Positions 1-8,700 of a stretch of 64,000 nucleotides of DNA are shown piece after piece; positions within the stretch are counted from its first letter, which is position 1; each line of letters begins with the position of its first letter. The DNA is taken from positions 5,781,501 through 5,845,500 of the forward strand of contig NZ_CP126980.1 of the NCBI RefSeq assembly GCF_030252345.1, given 5' to 3'. The translations under genes were made by a program, and so were the position numbers. This DNA is from Actinoplanes oblitus. GTDB taxonomy: Bacteria; Actinomycetota; Actinomycetes; Mycobacteriales; Micromonosporaceae. The notes under the pieces are model-generated. The model saw only the letters and a list, made by a program, of their open reading frames with translations, was not told the origin of the DNA and did not search any database.

Positions 1-1062
1 ATCCTGCGCTCCGACTGGAGACTGCCGGCGAGCCTGGCCGATGGCGTCGGCGCGGCGCGCGCCGCCCTGGCGCGAGCGGACGCCGCCCTGGACGCCCGCA
101 ACCGGGGCGGCGCGCGGGACGCGCTGACGGACGTGGACCGGGCGGTCGACGACCTCGTCCGCGAAGCCGGCGACTGGGGTGCCCTGGCACTCGCCGGGCT
201 CACCGACCTGGCGAACGCCCTCGGCGACCGCGACAAAGGGTCGCTCGGACAGCTGCGGACAGCCGTGCTGCTGGCCCGGAGCGGCGTGCCCGTGTCCGCC
301 GTGGCCAGTCCCGCGACCACGGCGGACCTCGCCCGGCGCCTGCGCGAGGCGGACCAGACCGTGCAGCGCTTCGCGGCCCTGCGGCCCTACCTCAACGGTG
401 TCGCCGAGGAGGCCGACCTGCTGGCGAAGACGCTCGCCGAGCACCAGCAGGACGTCGCGGACCTCACCGCGGCGACGCGGTCGGCTCGCGCCGGGGCCCG
501 CGCCGCCGGCGACGACCCGGCCACGGCGGCGGAACCGCTCGCGCGGGTGATCTCCGAACTCGTCACGGCCGAGCAGGACGCCATCCGGCGTCCGCTGAGG
601 GCCGCCCAGGAGCCAGCCGTGGACGCCATGCTGGCCAGCGGGGACATGGCGGGCGCGCTGCAGGTGGTACTCGGCAAGCTGGGCACCACGACGGCACCGA
701 CCAGTCCGGTGCTCCTGGGCGACGAGGCCACCACGATCATGGCGGCGACGCGTACGGTCTCCGAGGCCACGCCGGTGCCCCAGCCGCGGCTGGCGATCCT
801 GCCGAACCGGTCCCCGGCGAGGGACCGGTGGAACGCGGCGAGCCGCGGCATCGTGCTGGCCGTCGCCGGGGCGGGCGTGCTGCTCGTGCACACGCTGGTC
901 GCCGTGGCGATCGTGCTGCTCGTCGGCTACGGGCTGTTCCTGTCCAGCTGGACGGGAACGCTCAACGACGTGACGACGATCCTCGTCTGGGCCTTCGCCG
1001 TCGACGTCTCGATCGCCGGCCTCAGCGCTCTGCTGACTCCCACCCCGGCGAGGGCCGGATGA
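1..1062 (+). CDS. Membrane-anchored helical protein, 5' end outside window
   Basis: The frame is open from base 1, so the true start is upstream; a GTG at 133 is only an internal candidate. The 353 visible residues are Ala/Leu/Arg-rich and mostly alpha-helical or coiled-coil in appearance. Near the C-terminus there are two hydrophobic stretches (bases about 850-945 and 975-1045), likely two membrane spans or a re-entrant hairpin, so the long N-terminal part would lie on one side of the membrane. I do not recognise the family. The stop lies 22 bp before the next gene on the same strand, a WD40 protein, so the two may be co-expressed. Confidence 0.55.
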   Translation: MLRSDWRLPASLADGVGAARAALARADAALDARNRGGARDALTDVDRAVDDLVREAGDWGALALAGLTDLANALGDRDKGSLGQLRTAVLLARSGVPVSAVASPATTADLARRLREADQTVQRFAALRPYLNGVAEEADLLAKTLAEHQQDVADLTAATRSARAGARAAGDDPATAAEPLARVISELVTAEQDAIRRPLRAAQEPAVDAMLASGDMAGALQVVLGKLGTTTAPTSPVLLGDEATTIMAATRTVSEATPVPQPRLAILPNRSPARDRWNAASRGIVLAVAGAGVLLVHTLVAVAIVLLVGYGLFLSSWTGTLNDVTTILVWAFAVDVSIAGLSALLTPTPARAG

Positions 1063-1083
1063 CCGGAATGCTTTGATCTATCG

Positions 1084-2952
1084 ATGATCGACGGGGACGG
1101 CATCATCGAGTACGGGTCGGCGGCGTTCCGGGCGGAGCACTGGCTGGTGCGATTCGTCGGTACCGACGACGGGCGGACGCTTCTGGCGGTCGACCACGGA
1201 CGGGTCGACGTGATCGACATGGCAACCGGCGCGGTGACGACCGGGCCCCGGGTCAAGGCGGTGACCACCCACGCCGATGTGGTGGCGGTGGCGCCGGCGG
1301 ACCGGCCGGACACCGTCACGCTGCTGACCCTGCCGGAGCTGACGCCGCGGGCGGAGTTCGACGCCGGCGGCCCGGTGTACCGGCTGGCGATGAGTGGCGG
1401 GACGATCGCGGCGCTCACCGCCGAGCCGTACACACTGGCCCTGATCGTGGACGGCACCACGCACCGGATCGACCTGCCCGACGAGGCGACCTGCCTCGCC
1501 CTGTCGCCGGACGGGACGCTGGCCGCGGTCGGGACGAACAAGGGTCGTACCGGGAACGTGCTGCTCGTGGACGTGCCGACCGGGACTGTCCGGCACACGC
1601 TGACCGGGCCCCGCGCGCCGGTCACCGCGGTGGCCGTCTCCGCGGCGCACGACGTGGTGGTGGCGGCGGCCGGGCCGCGGGTGCTCGGCTGGACGCCGAG
1701 CGCGAAGAAGCCGAAGGCCACGAGCCTGTGGGTGTCGCCGAAGGACGGCGCGTCGCTGGCCGGGATCACCCCGTCCGGGCGGCTGATCGCCTACTCCTGG
1801 AAGGGGTCGACAGCGGCCGTCGATCCGTCGACCGGGACCGTCGACTGGGAGATCGACTCGTACGGCCCGGTTCTGGTCCACGGCGAGCGGGTCGTCTCGG
1901 TCCGGTTCGGCGACTGCCGCGAGCTCGACCCGTCGACCGGGGCGGTGCGGCACACCTGGACGCACCGCGGATACATGACCCGGTTGTCCGCCGTCGGCGA
2001 CACTGTCGTCGGAAGTGGCCGGGACTCCCGCCCGATGCTGTTGCGGCCCGGTACGACAGAGGTTCCCGAGTTGGGCGACGGGCACTCCCGGTCCGTCGTC
2101 GCCGTGTCGTTCGACGGCGACCGGTTCGCCACGACCGGCGAGGACAACCGGGTCTGCGTGTGGCAGCGGGGCCGGCCGGCACCGCTGTTCACCGCGACGA
2201 TCGACGTGCCGACCGTCGCCCGTTACCACGGCGTCGCGCTGGACGGCGGGACGCTGTTCGCCGGCGACCGGGAACGCCTGCTGCGGTTCACCGTCGGTGA
2301 CCCGGAGCCAGCGGCCCGCAGCGAGCGGCTGGACGGCAACGTGGTGGCCGCGGCATCGCTGACCGACCGGGGCGAGGTGCTGGTCGCCTGCTCGAAGGGG
2401 TACCGCAACGGCGTGTTCTACCGGCTCGACGCGCTGACCCTGGAGGTCCGCGCGCAGGCCAAGGCGCCGTACGTGCTCGGGACGATCGCGTACACGCCGG
2501 GGTCCGCCACCTTCGACCTGCGCTGGGCGACCGGGTTCCGGACCTACGAGATCAAGGGATTCGCCGAGACCGGCGGGTGCGAGCACGGCGGCTACCGCTC
2601 GCGGCTCTACGTGACACCCGACCACACGCTGCTGGTCACCCTGGACAGTCGCGAGGAGACCGCGACACTGCGGGTGCTGGACATCGCCGCGCGCACCGAA
2701 CTGCACGACGCGATCACCATCCCGGCCGTGACCGGCGACGCCTGCATGTCCGCCGCCGGCCTGCTGACGACCGGGCACGCCGACGCGGTCCGCCTGTGGG
2801 ACGTCCGGTCCGGCACCCTCGCCGGCGTGCTGCCGTTGCGCACGCCGGCCGGCTGGGGCGCCGCCGTGCGCTGGACACCCGGCGAGACCGCGGTGCTGGT
2901 CAGCCACTCGTCCGGCGGCCTGCAGGAGGTGCCGGCCTCGGTGATCGGGTAG
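1084..2952 (+). CDS. WD40-type beta-propeller protein
   Basis: This 622-residue protein reads as a repeated beta-propeller. Successive blades carry the small-residue/GD...W pattern, best seen around bases 2080-2165 (GHSR...FATTGEDNRVCVWQ) and 2755-2810 (TTGHADAVRLWDV). There is no signal peptide or membrane segment, so it is probably a cytoplasmic interaction platform. No enzymatic motif is visible. It starts 22 bp after the preceding membrane-protein gene; no Shine-Dalgarno is obvious. It converges on the deaminase gene. The propeller assignment is firm at fold level; partner and role are unknown. PQQ-like or quinoprotein-like propellers are alternatives. Confidence 0.75.
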   Translation: MIDGDGIIEYGSAAFRAEHWLVRFVGTDDGRTLLAVDHGRVDVIDMATGAVTTGPRVKAVTTHADVVAVAPADRPDTVTLLTLPELTPRAEFDAGGPVYRLAMSGGTIAALTAEPYTLALIVDGTTHRIDLPDEATCLALSPDGTLAAVGTNKGRTGNVLLVDVPTGTVRHTLTGPRAPVTAVAVSAAHDVVVAAAGPRVLGWTPSAKKPKATSLWVSPKDGASLAGITPSGRLIAYSWKGSTAAVDPSTGTVDWEIDSYGPVLVHGERVVSVRFGDCRELDPSTGAVRHTWTHRGYMTRLSAVGDTVVGSGRDSRPMLLRPGTTEVPELGDGHSRSVVAVSFDGDRFATTGEDNRVCVWQRGRPAPLFTATIDVPTVARYHGVALDGGTLFAGDRERLLRFTVGDPEPAARSERLDGNVVAAASLTDRGEVLVACSKGYRNGVFYRLDALTLEVRAQAKAPYVLGTIAYTPGSATFDLRWATGFRTYEIKGFAETGGCEHGGYRSRLYVTPDHTLLVTLDSREETATLRVLDIAARTELHDAITIPAVTGDACMSAAGLLTTGHADAVRLWDVRSGTLAGVLPLRTPAGWGAAVRWTPGETAVLVSHSSGGLQEVPASVIG

Positions 2953-3043
2953 GCGGCACTGCTCCCGCCGCGATGTCGGCCGCCATGACCAACGAAGACG
3001 GATACGGGATCGCGTCCCCTGCCCTTGTCGTGACCGGCGGCAG

Positions 3044-4102
3044 TCAGCGCGAGCCGCCCGCTGACGCGTCGCGGGAGAAACCGGTGACGTAGGCGTCGAT
3101 CTCGGCCAGTACCGCCCTCTTGCCCGGGTCGTCGAGGAACGAGTACCGCACGGCCTGGCGGGCCAGTTCGGCGACCCCGCGCTCGTCCAGGCCGAGGAGC
3201 TCCGCGGCCACCTGGTACTCGCGGTTCAAGGTGGTGGCGAACATCGGCGGGTCGTCGGAGTTGATGGTCACCGGGACACCCGCCGCCACCAGCCGCGGTA
3301 ACGGATGCTCGGCCAGCGACGGCACCGAGCGGGTGCGGACGTTGGAGGTCGGGCAGACCTCCAACGCGATGTCGTGCTCGCGCAGGTGTGCCATCAGTTC
3401 GGGGTCTCCGGCCGCCGCGATGCCGTGGCCGATACGTTCCGCGCCCAGGTGGCGCACCGCTTCCCAGACGGACTCCGGCCCGGTCGACTCGCCGGCGTGC
3501 GGGACGCTGCGCAGCCCGGCTGCCCGGGCGGCGGCGAAGTGGCCGGCGTACCGGGCGCGGGAGATGCCGGCCTCCGGGCCGCCCAGCCCGAAGCTGACCA
3601 GCCCGTCCGGGCGCTGCTCGAGTGCCACGTCGAGGGTGACGTCGGCGCCCGTCATGGTCGGCTCGCCGGGGATGTCGAAGCACCAGCGCAGCTGGATGCC
3701 GTGGTCGCGGGCGGCCCGCAGCCGGGCGTCCTCCACCGCTTCGCAGTACGCCTCGGCCGGGATGCCGCGCGCGATCGACGAGTACGGGGTCAGCGTCAGC
3801 TCGGCGTACCGCACCGACTGGGCGGCGAGCCCGGCGCCGATGTCGTAGGTGAGCGTGGCCACGTCCGCGGCGTCGCGGATCAGGTCCACCACCGACAGGT
3901 ACACCTCGACGAAGTGCGCGAAGTCGGTGAACGTGAAGTACTCGGCCAGCAGCGCCGGGTCGGCCGGCACCGCTGTGCTCCCGGCGTGCCGCTCGGCCAG
4001 GCCGGCCACGGTCCGCGGTGTCGCCGACCCGATGTGGTGGACGTGCAGTTCCACCTTGGGCAGGCCGGCGATGAAGTCGGTCAGGTCCGATGCCACGTGC
4101 AT
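3044..4102 (-). CDS. Adenosine deaminase-family amidohydrolase (possible aminodeoxyfutalosine deaminase)
   Basis: A 352-residue cytosolic zinc amidohydrolase. Visible motifs in order: HVH (residues 20-22) for zinc, HAGES (His plus catalytic Glu), GHG, and SDDP near the C-terminus. The family hydrolyses the 6-amino group of adenosine-type substrates. The motif after the first histidines is HHIGS rather than the usual HLDGS, so the Asp that contacts the ribose 5'-hydroxyl in classical adenosine deaminases is absent. From memory, actinobacterial members with this signature include the deaminase of the futalosine menaquinone pathway, so the substrate is open. I chose the ATG at 4102, with a GGGGGT stretch just upstream and the family's usual N-terminus; the open frame extends further only as shadow. 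Confidence 0.82.
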   Translation of the reverse strand: MHVASDLTDFIAGLPKVELHVHHIGSATPRTVAGLAERHAGSTAVPADPALLAEYFTFTDFAHFVEVYLSVVDLIRDAADVATLTYDIGAGLAAQSVRYAELTLTPYSSIARGIPAEAYCEAVEDARLRAARDHGIQLRWCFDIPGEPTMTGADVTLDVALEQRPDGLVSFGLGGPEAGISRARYAGHFAAARAAGLRSVPHAGESTGPESVWEAVRHLGAERIGHGIAAAGDPELMAHLREHDIALEVCPTSNVRTRSVPSLAEHPLPRLVAAGVPVTINSDDPPMFATTLNREYQVAAELLGLDERGVAELARQAVRYSFLDDPGKRAVLAEIDAYVTGFSRDASAGGSR

Positions 4103-4248
4103 GACCCCCAGAACGAACTCGGCCGCCGGGGGCGGACACCTCCCAGCGGGAGGCGCCCTTGCGACAGTGGAACGAGCCGAGCGTGGCGGATCATCATCCG
4201 TCGCAGCGCCTCTCGACCCGCCCCGGCACGCTAACAAGACCACTCGGC

Positions 4249-4265
4249 CCCGACAACCCCGTTCC
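4249..4265. repeat. 17-bp direct repeat, left copy
   Basis: CCCGACAACCCCGTTCC occurs here and again, exactly, at 4961-4977. The two copies flank the gene at 4349-4876. Confidence 0.6.
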
Positions 4266-4327
4266 ACCCAGCCCAATCGGGACGACGGGACGCGCGGCCG
4301 AGAAATCCGGGACCGCTTCCGCTCTCG

Positions 4328-4347
4328 GGCTGACGGTACCGTCAGCC
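4328..4347. promoter_or_regulatory. Perfect 20-bp palindrome overlapping the -10 of the next gene
   Basis: GGCTGACGGTACCGTCAGCC is a perfect palindrome ending one base before the ATG at 4349. It contains TACCGT (4337-4342), a TANNNT -10 box exactly 6 nt upstream of the ATG. A dimeric repressor bound here would block the promoter, so this is a strong operator candidate; the regulator is not identified. Confidence 0.65.
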
Positions 4348-4348
4348 G

Positions 4349-4876
4349 ATGGATGACAGGTTGGCGAGCCTGGCCGCTCTGCTCCGGGACCGCGATGACG
4401 TCGAGCAGCGGATTGCCGGGATCACCCAGCGGTCCGCACGGCAGGGCGACGTCGGGGAGTTCATCGCGGCGTGTGTCTTCGACATCGAGCTGGCGCCGTC
4501 CGCGGTTCAGGCCGGTCACGACGGGTGGTTCCGTTCCGGCCCTCTCGAGGGCCGCACGGTGAACATCAAGACGTACGGCAGCGCGGCCGACGGGATCGAC
4601 ATCAGCTCACACTCTTGCGATTACTACCTCGTCCTGAGCGGACCGCCGAAGCCGGCTGGGGCCGTCTCGCACCGTCGCTGGTCGATCTGGGCGGTGTACC
4701 TGTTCGACAGGCAGCGGCTGCTCGCCGAGTTCACCGACCGCGGCGTCAAGGTCGGTGTCGCGACCAGCGTACGGGCCGGGGACCTGACGGCCGCCCGGCT
4801 CTATCCCGTGCCAGGCGAGAACGCCCCGTTTCACCTCACCGCCGAGCAGCAAGCGACGCTGGCGTTGTTCACGTGA
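4349..4876 (+). CDS. Small conserved protein, possible PD-(D/E)XK-like nuclease fold
   Basis: A 175-residue soluble protein. The middle reads GEFIA (Glu37), DGWF (Asp58), then VNIK (Lys74), the spacing expected for the Glu/Asp...x-Lys core of restriction-endonuclease-like proteins, but the usual acidic residue before x-Lys is Asn. It may therefore be a divergent or inactive member; similarity to DUF6998-type proteins is my impression only. The start is fixed by a leaderless promoter within a perfect palindrome (4328-4347). A 17-bp direct repeat flanks the gene and a 23-bp perfect inverted repeat follows it. No methyltransferase or helicase partner lies next to it. Confidence 0.6.
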   Translation: MDDRLASLAALLRDRDDVEQRIAGITQRSARQGDVGEFIAACVFDIELAPSAVQAGHDGWFRSGPLEGRTVNIKTYGSAADGIDISSHSCDYYLVLSGPPKPAGAVSHRRWSIWAVYLFDRQRLLAEFTDRGVKVGVATSVRAGDLTAARLYPVPGENAPFHLTAEQQATLALFT

Positions 4877-4960
4877 GGGGCAGGCGCAAATGTCCCCGGC
4901 GGCGGGCCCGTCCGCCGAAGGCTCGCTGACCAGGTAGACGAGCGGTTGATCGCGCCCGGT

Positions 4961-4977
4961 CCCGACAACCCCGTTCC
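4961..4977. repeat. 17-bp direct repeat, right copy
   Basis: Exact second copy of the sequence at 4249-4265, lying between the small possible nuclease gene and the large hairpin at 4979. Confidence 0.6.
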
Positions 4978-4978
4978 C

Positions 4979-5038
4979 GATCAACCCCATTTCCGGTACG
5001 GGTGGGAGCGCCCCGCCGTACCGGAAATGGGGTTGATC
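4979..5038. repeat. Perfect 23-bp inverted repeat (large hairpin)
   Basis: Bases 4979-5001 and 5016-5038 are exact reverse complements separated by 14 nt. Each arm contains the ACCCCATTTCCGGTACG motif also found downstream of genes at 28977, 38213 and 59087. The hairpin could end transcription of the gene at 4349, although no U-tract follows. The rest of 4877-5210 shows no gene. Confidence 0.75.
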
Positions 5039-5210
5039 CGGATCGTCGAAATGCTGATAGGGTTCCGGGCGTGAACACCGGACCGGCCTCGAGCCACGCA
5101 CGGATTGGCGACCCGGTGGATCGCTGACCGCCCCTCGATCGGCACGCGGACCGCCGCGACGACAGGACTCCCCCTGTCGATGTCGATTACGAAGTGCGAG
5201 GTCAGCTCCA

Positions 5211-5585
5211 TTGTCAGCCACCTTCAATCACACCATCATCGCGTCCCGGGACCGTGCCGAGTCGGCGCGTTTCTATCGGGAGCTGCTGGAGGCTCCGGCG
5301 GCTCCGTCGTGGGGGCCGTTCACCAACATTCAGCTCGACGACGGGGTGCTGTTGCAGTTCGCCGAACCGCCGGTGGACATTCAGATGCAGCATTACGCGT
5401 TTCTGCTGGACGACGACCTGTTCGACAGGGCATTGGCCCGGCTGCGGGATTCCGGGATCGAGCACTGGGCGGATCCACAGATGCGCCGGCCCGGGGAGAT
5501 CAACAATGAGCACGGCGGCCGGGGTGTCTATTTCAAGGATCCCGCCGGTCACGCGGTCGAACTGATCACCCGCCCCTATCTCTGA
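5211..5585 (+). CDS. VOC family (glyoxalase/bleomycin-resistance-like) protein
   Basis: A 124-residue single VOC module with paired beta-alpha-beta-beta-beta units: FNHTIIASRD at the start, HYAF in the middle, and YFKDPAGHAVELI at the end, typical of metal-dependent dioxygenase, lyase or antibiotic-binding members. Candidate metal ligands are His in the first unit, His in HYAF and the terminal Glu. The reaction cannot be read from the sequence. The start is a TTG at 5211 with GAGGT about 10 nt upstream. It stands alone and is followed by a long GC hairpin. Confidence 0.8.
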   Translation: MSATFNHTIIASRDRAESARFYRELLEAPAAPSWGPFTNIQLDDGVLLQFAEPPVDIQMQHYAFLLDDDLFDRALARLRDSGIEHWADPQMRRPGEINNEHGGRGVYFKDPAGHAVELITRPYL

Positions 5586-5593
5586 CCGGCCGT

Positions 5594-5635
5594 CGCCGGG
5601 GGCCACGCCGGCGATGGCCGGCGTGGCCCCCGGCG
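5594..5635 (+). terminator. Long GC-rich hairpin after the VOC gene
   Basis: Bases 5594-5612 and 5617-5635 are exact 19-bp complements around a GATG loop, beginning 9 bp after the stop. No U-run follows, as is common for actinobacterial terminators. Confidence 0.75.
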
Positions 5636-5740
5636 GGTCGGCTCACCGGCCGGGTGTCGGATCAGCGGCCGATGCCTCCAGCAACCCCGCGGCCGGGGAT
5701 AGCGTCTCCTCGATCGGCCGTCTCGGCGAGGAGGCGCGGC

Positions 5741-8700
5741 ATGAGCAGCACCGGGCATCCGGCCCGCGCCCGGCTCGCCGAAGTGCTGGTGAACCGGGCC
5801 GACGGGTTCGCCCGGCGCGGCACCGGATACCTGGTCGCGCCCGGCCTGGTCCTCACCGCGGCGCACGTGGTCGCGGGCGCGCGGACTGTCGCGGTGTGGC
5901 TGGGTTCGCCCCGGGAGCTGGAGACCGCCGACGGCATCGGCGTCGACCTCGCCGCGACGCTGCTGGACCCGGAGGCGGACCTGGCGCTGCTGCCGCTGTC
6001 CCGCTCACCGGCCGGCGTCGAGCCGGTCCTGCTGGGCCGGCTGGACCGGGAGCTGCCCGAGCCGGTCCCGGCGGTGTTCGCCGGGTTCCCCCGTTTCAAG
6101 GTGCGTCCGGCGCCCGGGCGTCCCGGGGTGCTGCTCCGCGAGTTGCGGCTGGCGACCGGCTGGATCAACCCCGGTTCGGACGCCAAGACCGGCACCCTGG
6201 AGCTGGCCGTGCGCGAGCCGCCCGCGGAGGACCCCCAGCCCCGGGAACATTCGCCCTGGGAGGGCATGTCCGGCGCGGCCGTCTGGGTCTCCGGCCGGCT
6301 GATCGGGGTGGTCGGCCAGCACCATCCGGGCGAGGGGCTGGCGGTGCTGACCGTACGCCCGCTGACCGCGCTGTTCGACGGCCCGGACCCGGACCGCTGG
6401 CGGGCGGCGTTGCCCCAGCTCGGCCCGTCCGCCGCGGAACTCTTCCCGGCCACGCCGCCGGCCGCCCGCCACCTGAAGTTGCGCGGCGCCAGCGACCTGA
6501 TCGCCGAGTTCATGCCGCCGGTGCTGATCGGCCGGCAGGCCGAGCTGGACGAGCTGGCCGGGTTCGCCACGTCCGGGCGGTGGCGGTGGGTGCGGGGCGA
6601 GGCCTTCACCGGCAAGAGCGCGCTGCTGTCCTGGTTCGCGCTGCATCCGCCCGAGGGCGTCGACGTGGCGGCGTTCGCGCTGCGCAGCACTACCGCGCAG
6701 GCCGACGCGGCCACCGTGCTGAGCCTGCTGAACCCGCAGCTCGCCGCCCTGGCGATGCGGCCGGACCCGAAGGAGTCGGGCGTCGTCTGGGAGCGGACGC
6801 GCGAGTTCCTCACTCTGCTGGCCGAGGCCGGCGAGGCCGGCCGGCAGCGTGGGCGGCGGCTGCTGGTCCTGATCGACGGGCTCGACGAGGATCTGACCCG
6901 GGAGAGCGGGCTCGCCGTCGCCGCCTGGCTGCCCGACGAGCGGACCCTGCCGGCCGGCGCCTGCCTGCTGGTCTCCAGCCGCAGCGGGGTGGCGGTGCCG
7001 GTTCCCGCCGGCCATCCGCTGTGGAACGCGGTCACCGTGCTGGAGCCGTCCGAGGTGGCGGCCGACATCGAGCAGATCGCCGCGCGGGAGATCAGGCAGG
7101 TCCGGCAGGGCCGGGACGAGACCACCGCGCTGCTGGGCTTCCTGACCGTCGCGTACGGCGGGTTGAGCCCGGCCGAGCTGGCTCTGCTGGTACGCCGGCG
7201 CGGCGGTGGCCCGCTCGACGCCGTCGCCGTGTCCGACCGGCTGGAGGGGCTGCTGGGACGGACCGTGTCGCGCACCCAGGACCCGGACGGGCTGGCCGCG
7301 GACCTCCGGGTGTTCAGCCATGCCGCGCTCCGCGGTGGCAGCGCCCGGCAGCTGGCCGGGGTGCTCGACGATTACCGGCACACCATCGACGAGCTGGCCG
7401 CCGAGTACCGGGAGCGGGGCTGGCCCGGGGACACGCCACGGTACCTGCTCCGGGCGTACCCCAGGCAGTTGGTTGTCGAGGCCGACGGCCTCCCGCCCGG
7501 TGACCAGCGGCGCGCGAGCATCGTGGCGATCCTGACCGCGCTGGTCGACTCGCCGGCGCGGGGCGCGCGGCTGCTGGAACGCATCGGGCATCCGGCCGCC
7601 CACAACGACGAGATCACGGCCGTGCAGGAGCTCTTGCTGCGCTCGGCGGAACCGGGCGAGGCGCTGCTCCGGCGGCTGCTGGCGCTGTCGCTGGCCCGGC
7701 ACCCGATCGCCGGCGGCATGGCGAAGGTGGCGCGCGAGATCGCGCCGATCTGGGTGCGGACCGGGCGGGCGCGGCCGGCGCACGCCTTCGCGCGCGCGGT
7801 CCAGGACCGCGTGGAACGGGACTTCGCGCTGCGGGCGGTGGGGGTCGCCGCCGCCGGGCAGCCCGGCGAGCTGGCCCTGGCGCTGGAGGTGGCCGACGAG
7901 CTGCGCGGACGCGACGAGGCGTTGCAGGTGCTCGCCGCGGCGGTGGCGGCCGAGGCCCGGCGCGACGTCGGCGCCGCCGTGCTGTTGGCGCAGTCGGCCG
8001 GCAGTCCGGTCGCGTGCGTCGATGTGCTGACCCGGGCAGCGGGTGAAAACGACAAAACCGACACAGCTTCGCGTACGGCGTTGTGCACGGCCGCCCGTGG
8101 CCACGCGGAGGCCATCCGGTCCACAGCGGACCGCGCTCGGGCGCTCGCCCTGGTCGCCAGAACCGACCGGGCGGCGGCCCGGGAGATCGCGGCGCGGGCG
8201 CTGGTGCTGGCACCGGCCGTGCCCGACCCGCACGAACGGCGCGGGCTGGTCGCCCGCCTGATCTCCGCGGTGTTCCCTGGCCCGGGGCATCCGGACCCAC
8301 CAGAGGTGATCGGCTGGGTCACCGAGCCGGGCGGCGATCCGGCCGGCACCGCGACGTCGCTGGGCCTGGTGCTGAACGCCTGGGCCGAGACGGGTCTCGT
8401 CGGGCCGGGCGAGGCGGCCGTCCGGCAACTGCTGGTGCTCGCGCTGCAGTGGGCCGGCACCCAGGAAGATCATCACACTGCCGCGGTGCGGCTCCTGGAA
8501 GCGACCGGCGACGACATCGACCCGGCCGTCATGGCGCACACCCTGACGCTGGTGGAGAGGGACCGGGCGCTTCAGGAGGCGGTGACGGCGGTGCTGGCCG
8601 AGCCGTCCGGCCCGGCCGTGGCCGAACTCCGCGACCGCGTCGCCGCCGTGACGGCGCACGCCATGGCGCACCCGGATCCGGCCTCCGGGCAGGGCTCCGT

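Noticed and set aside
4249..4977. Insertion sequence or integron cassette bounded by the 17-bp repeats
   Set aside because: No transposase or integrase, and no terminal inverted repeats at the direct repeats; reported only as a possible past insertion.
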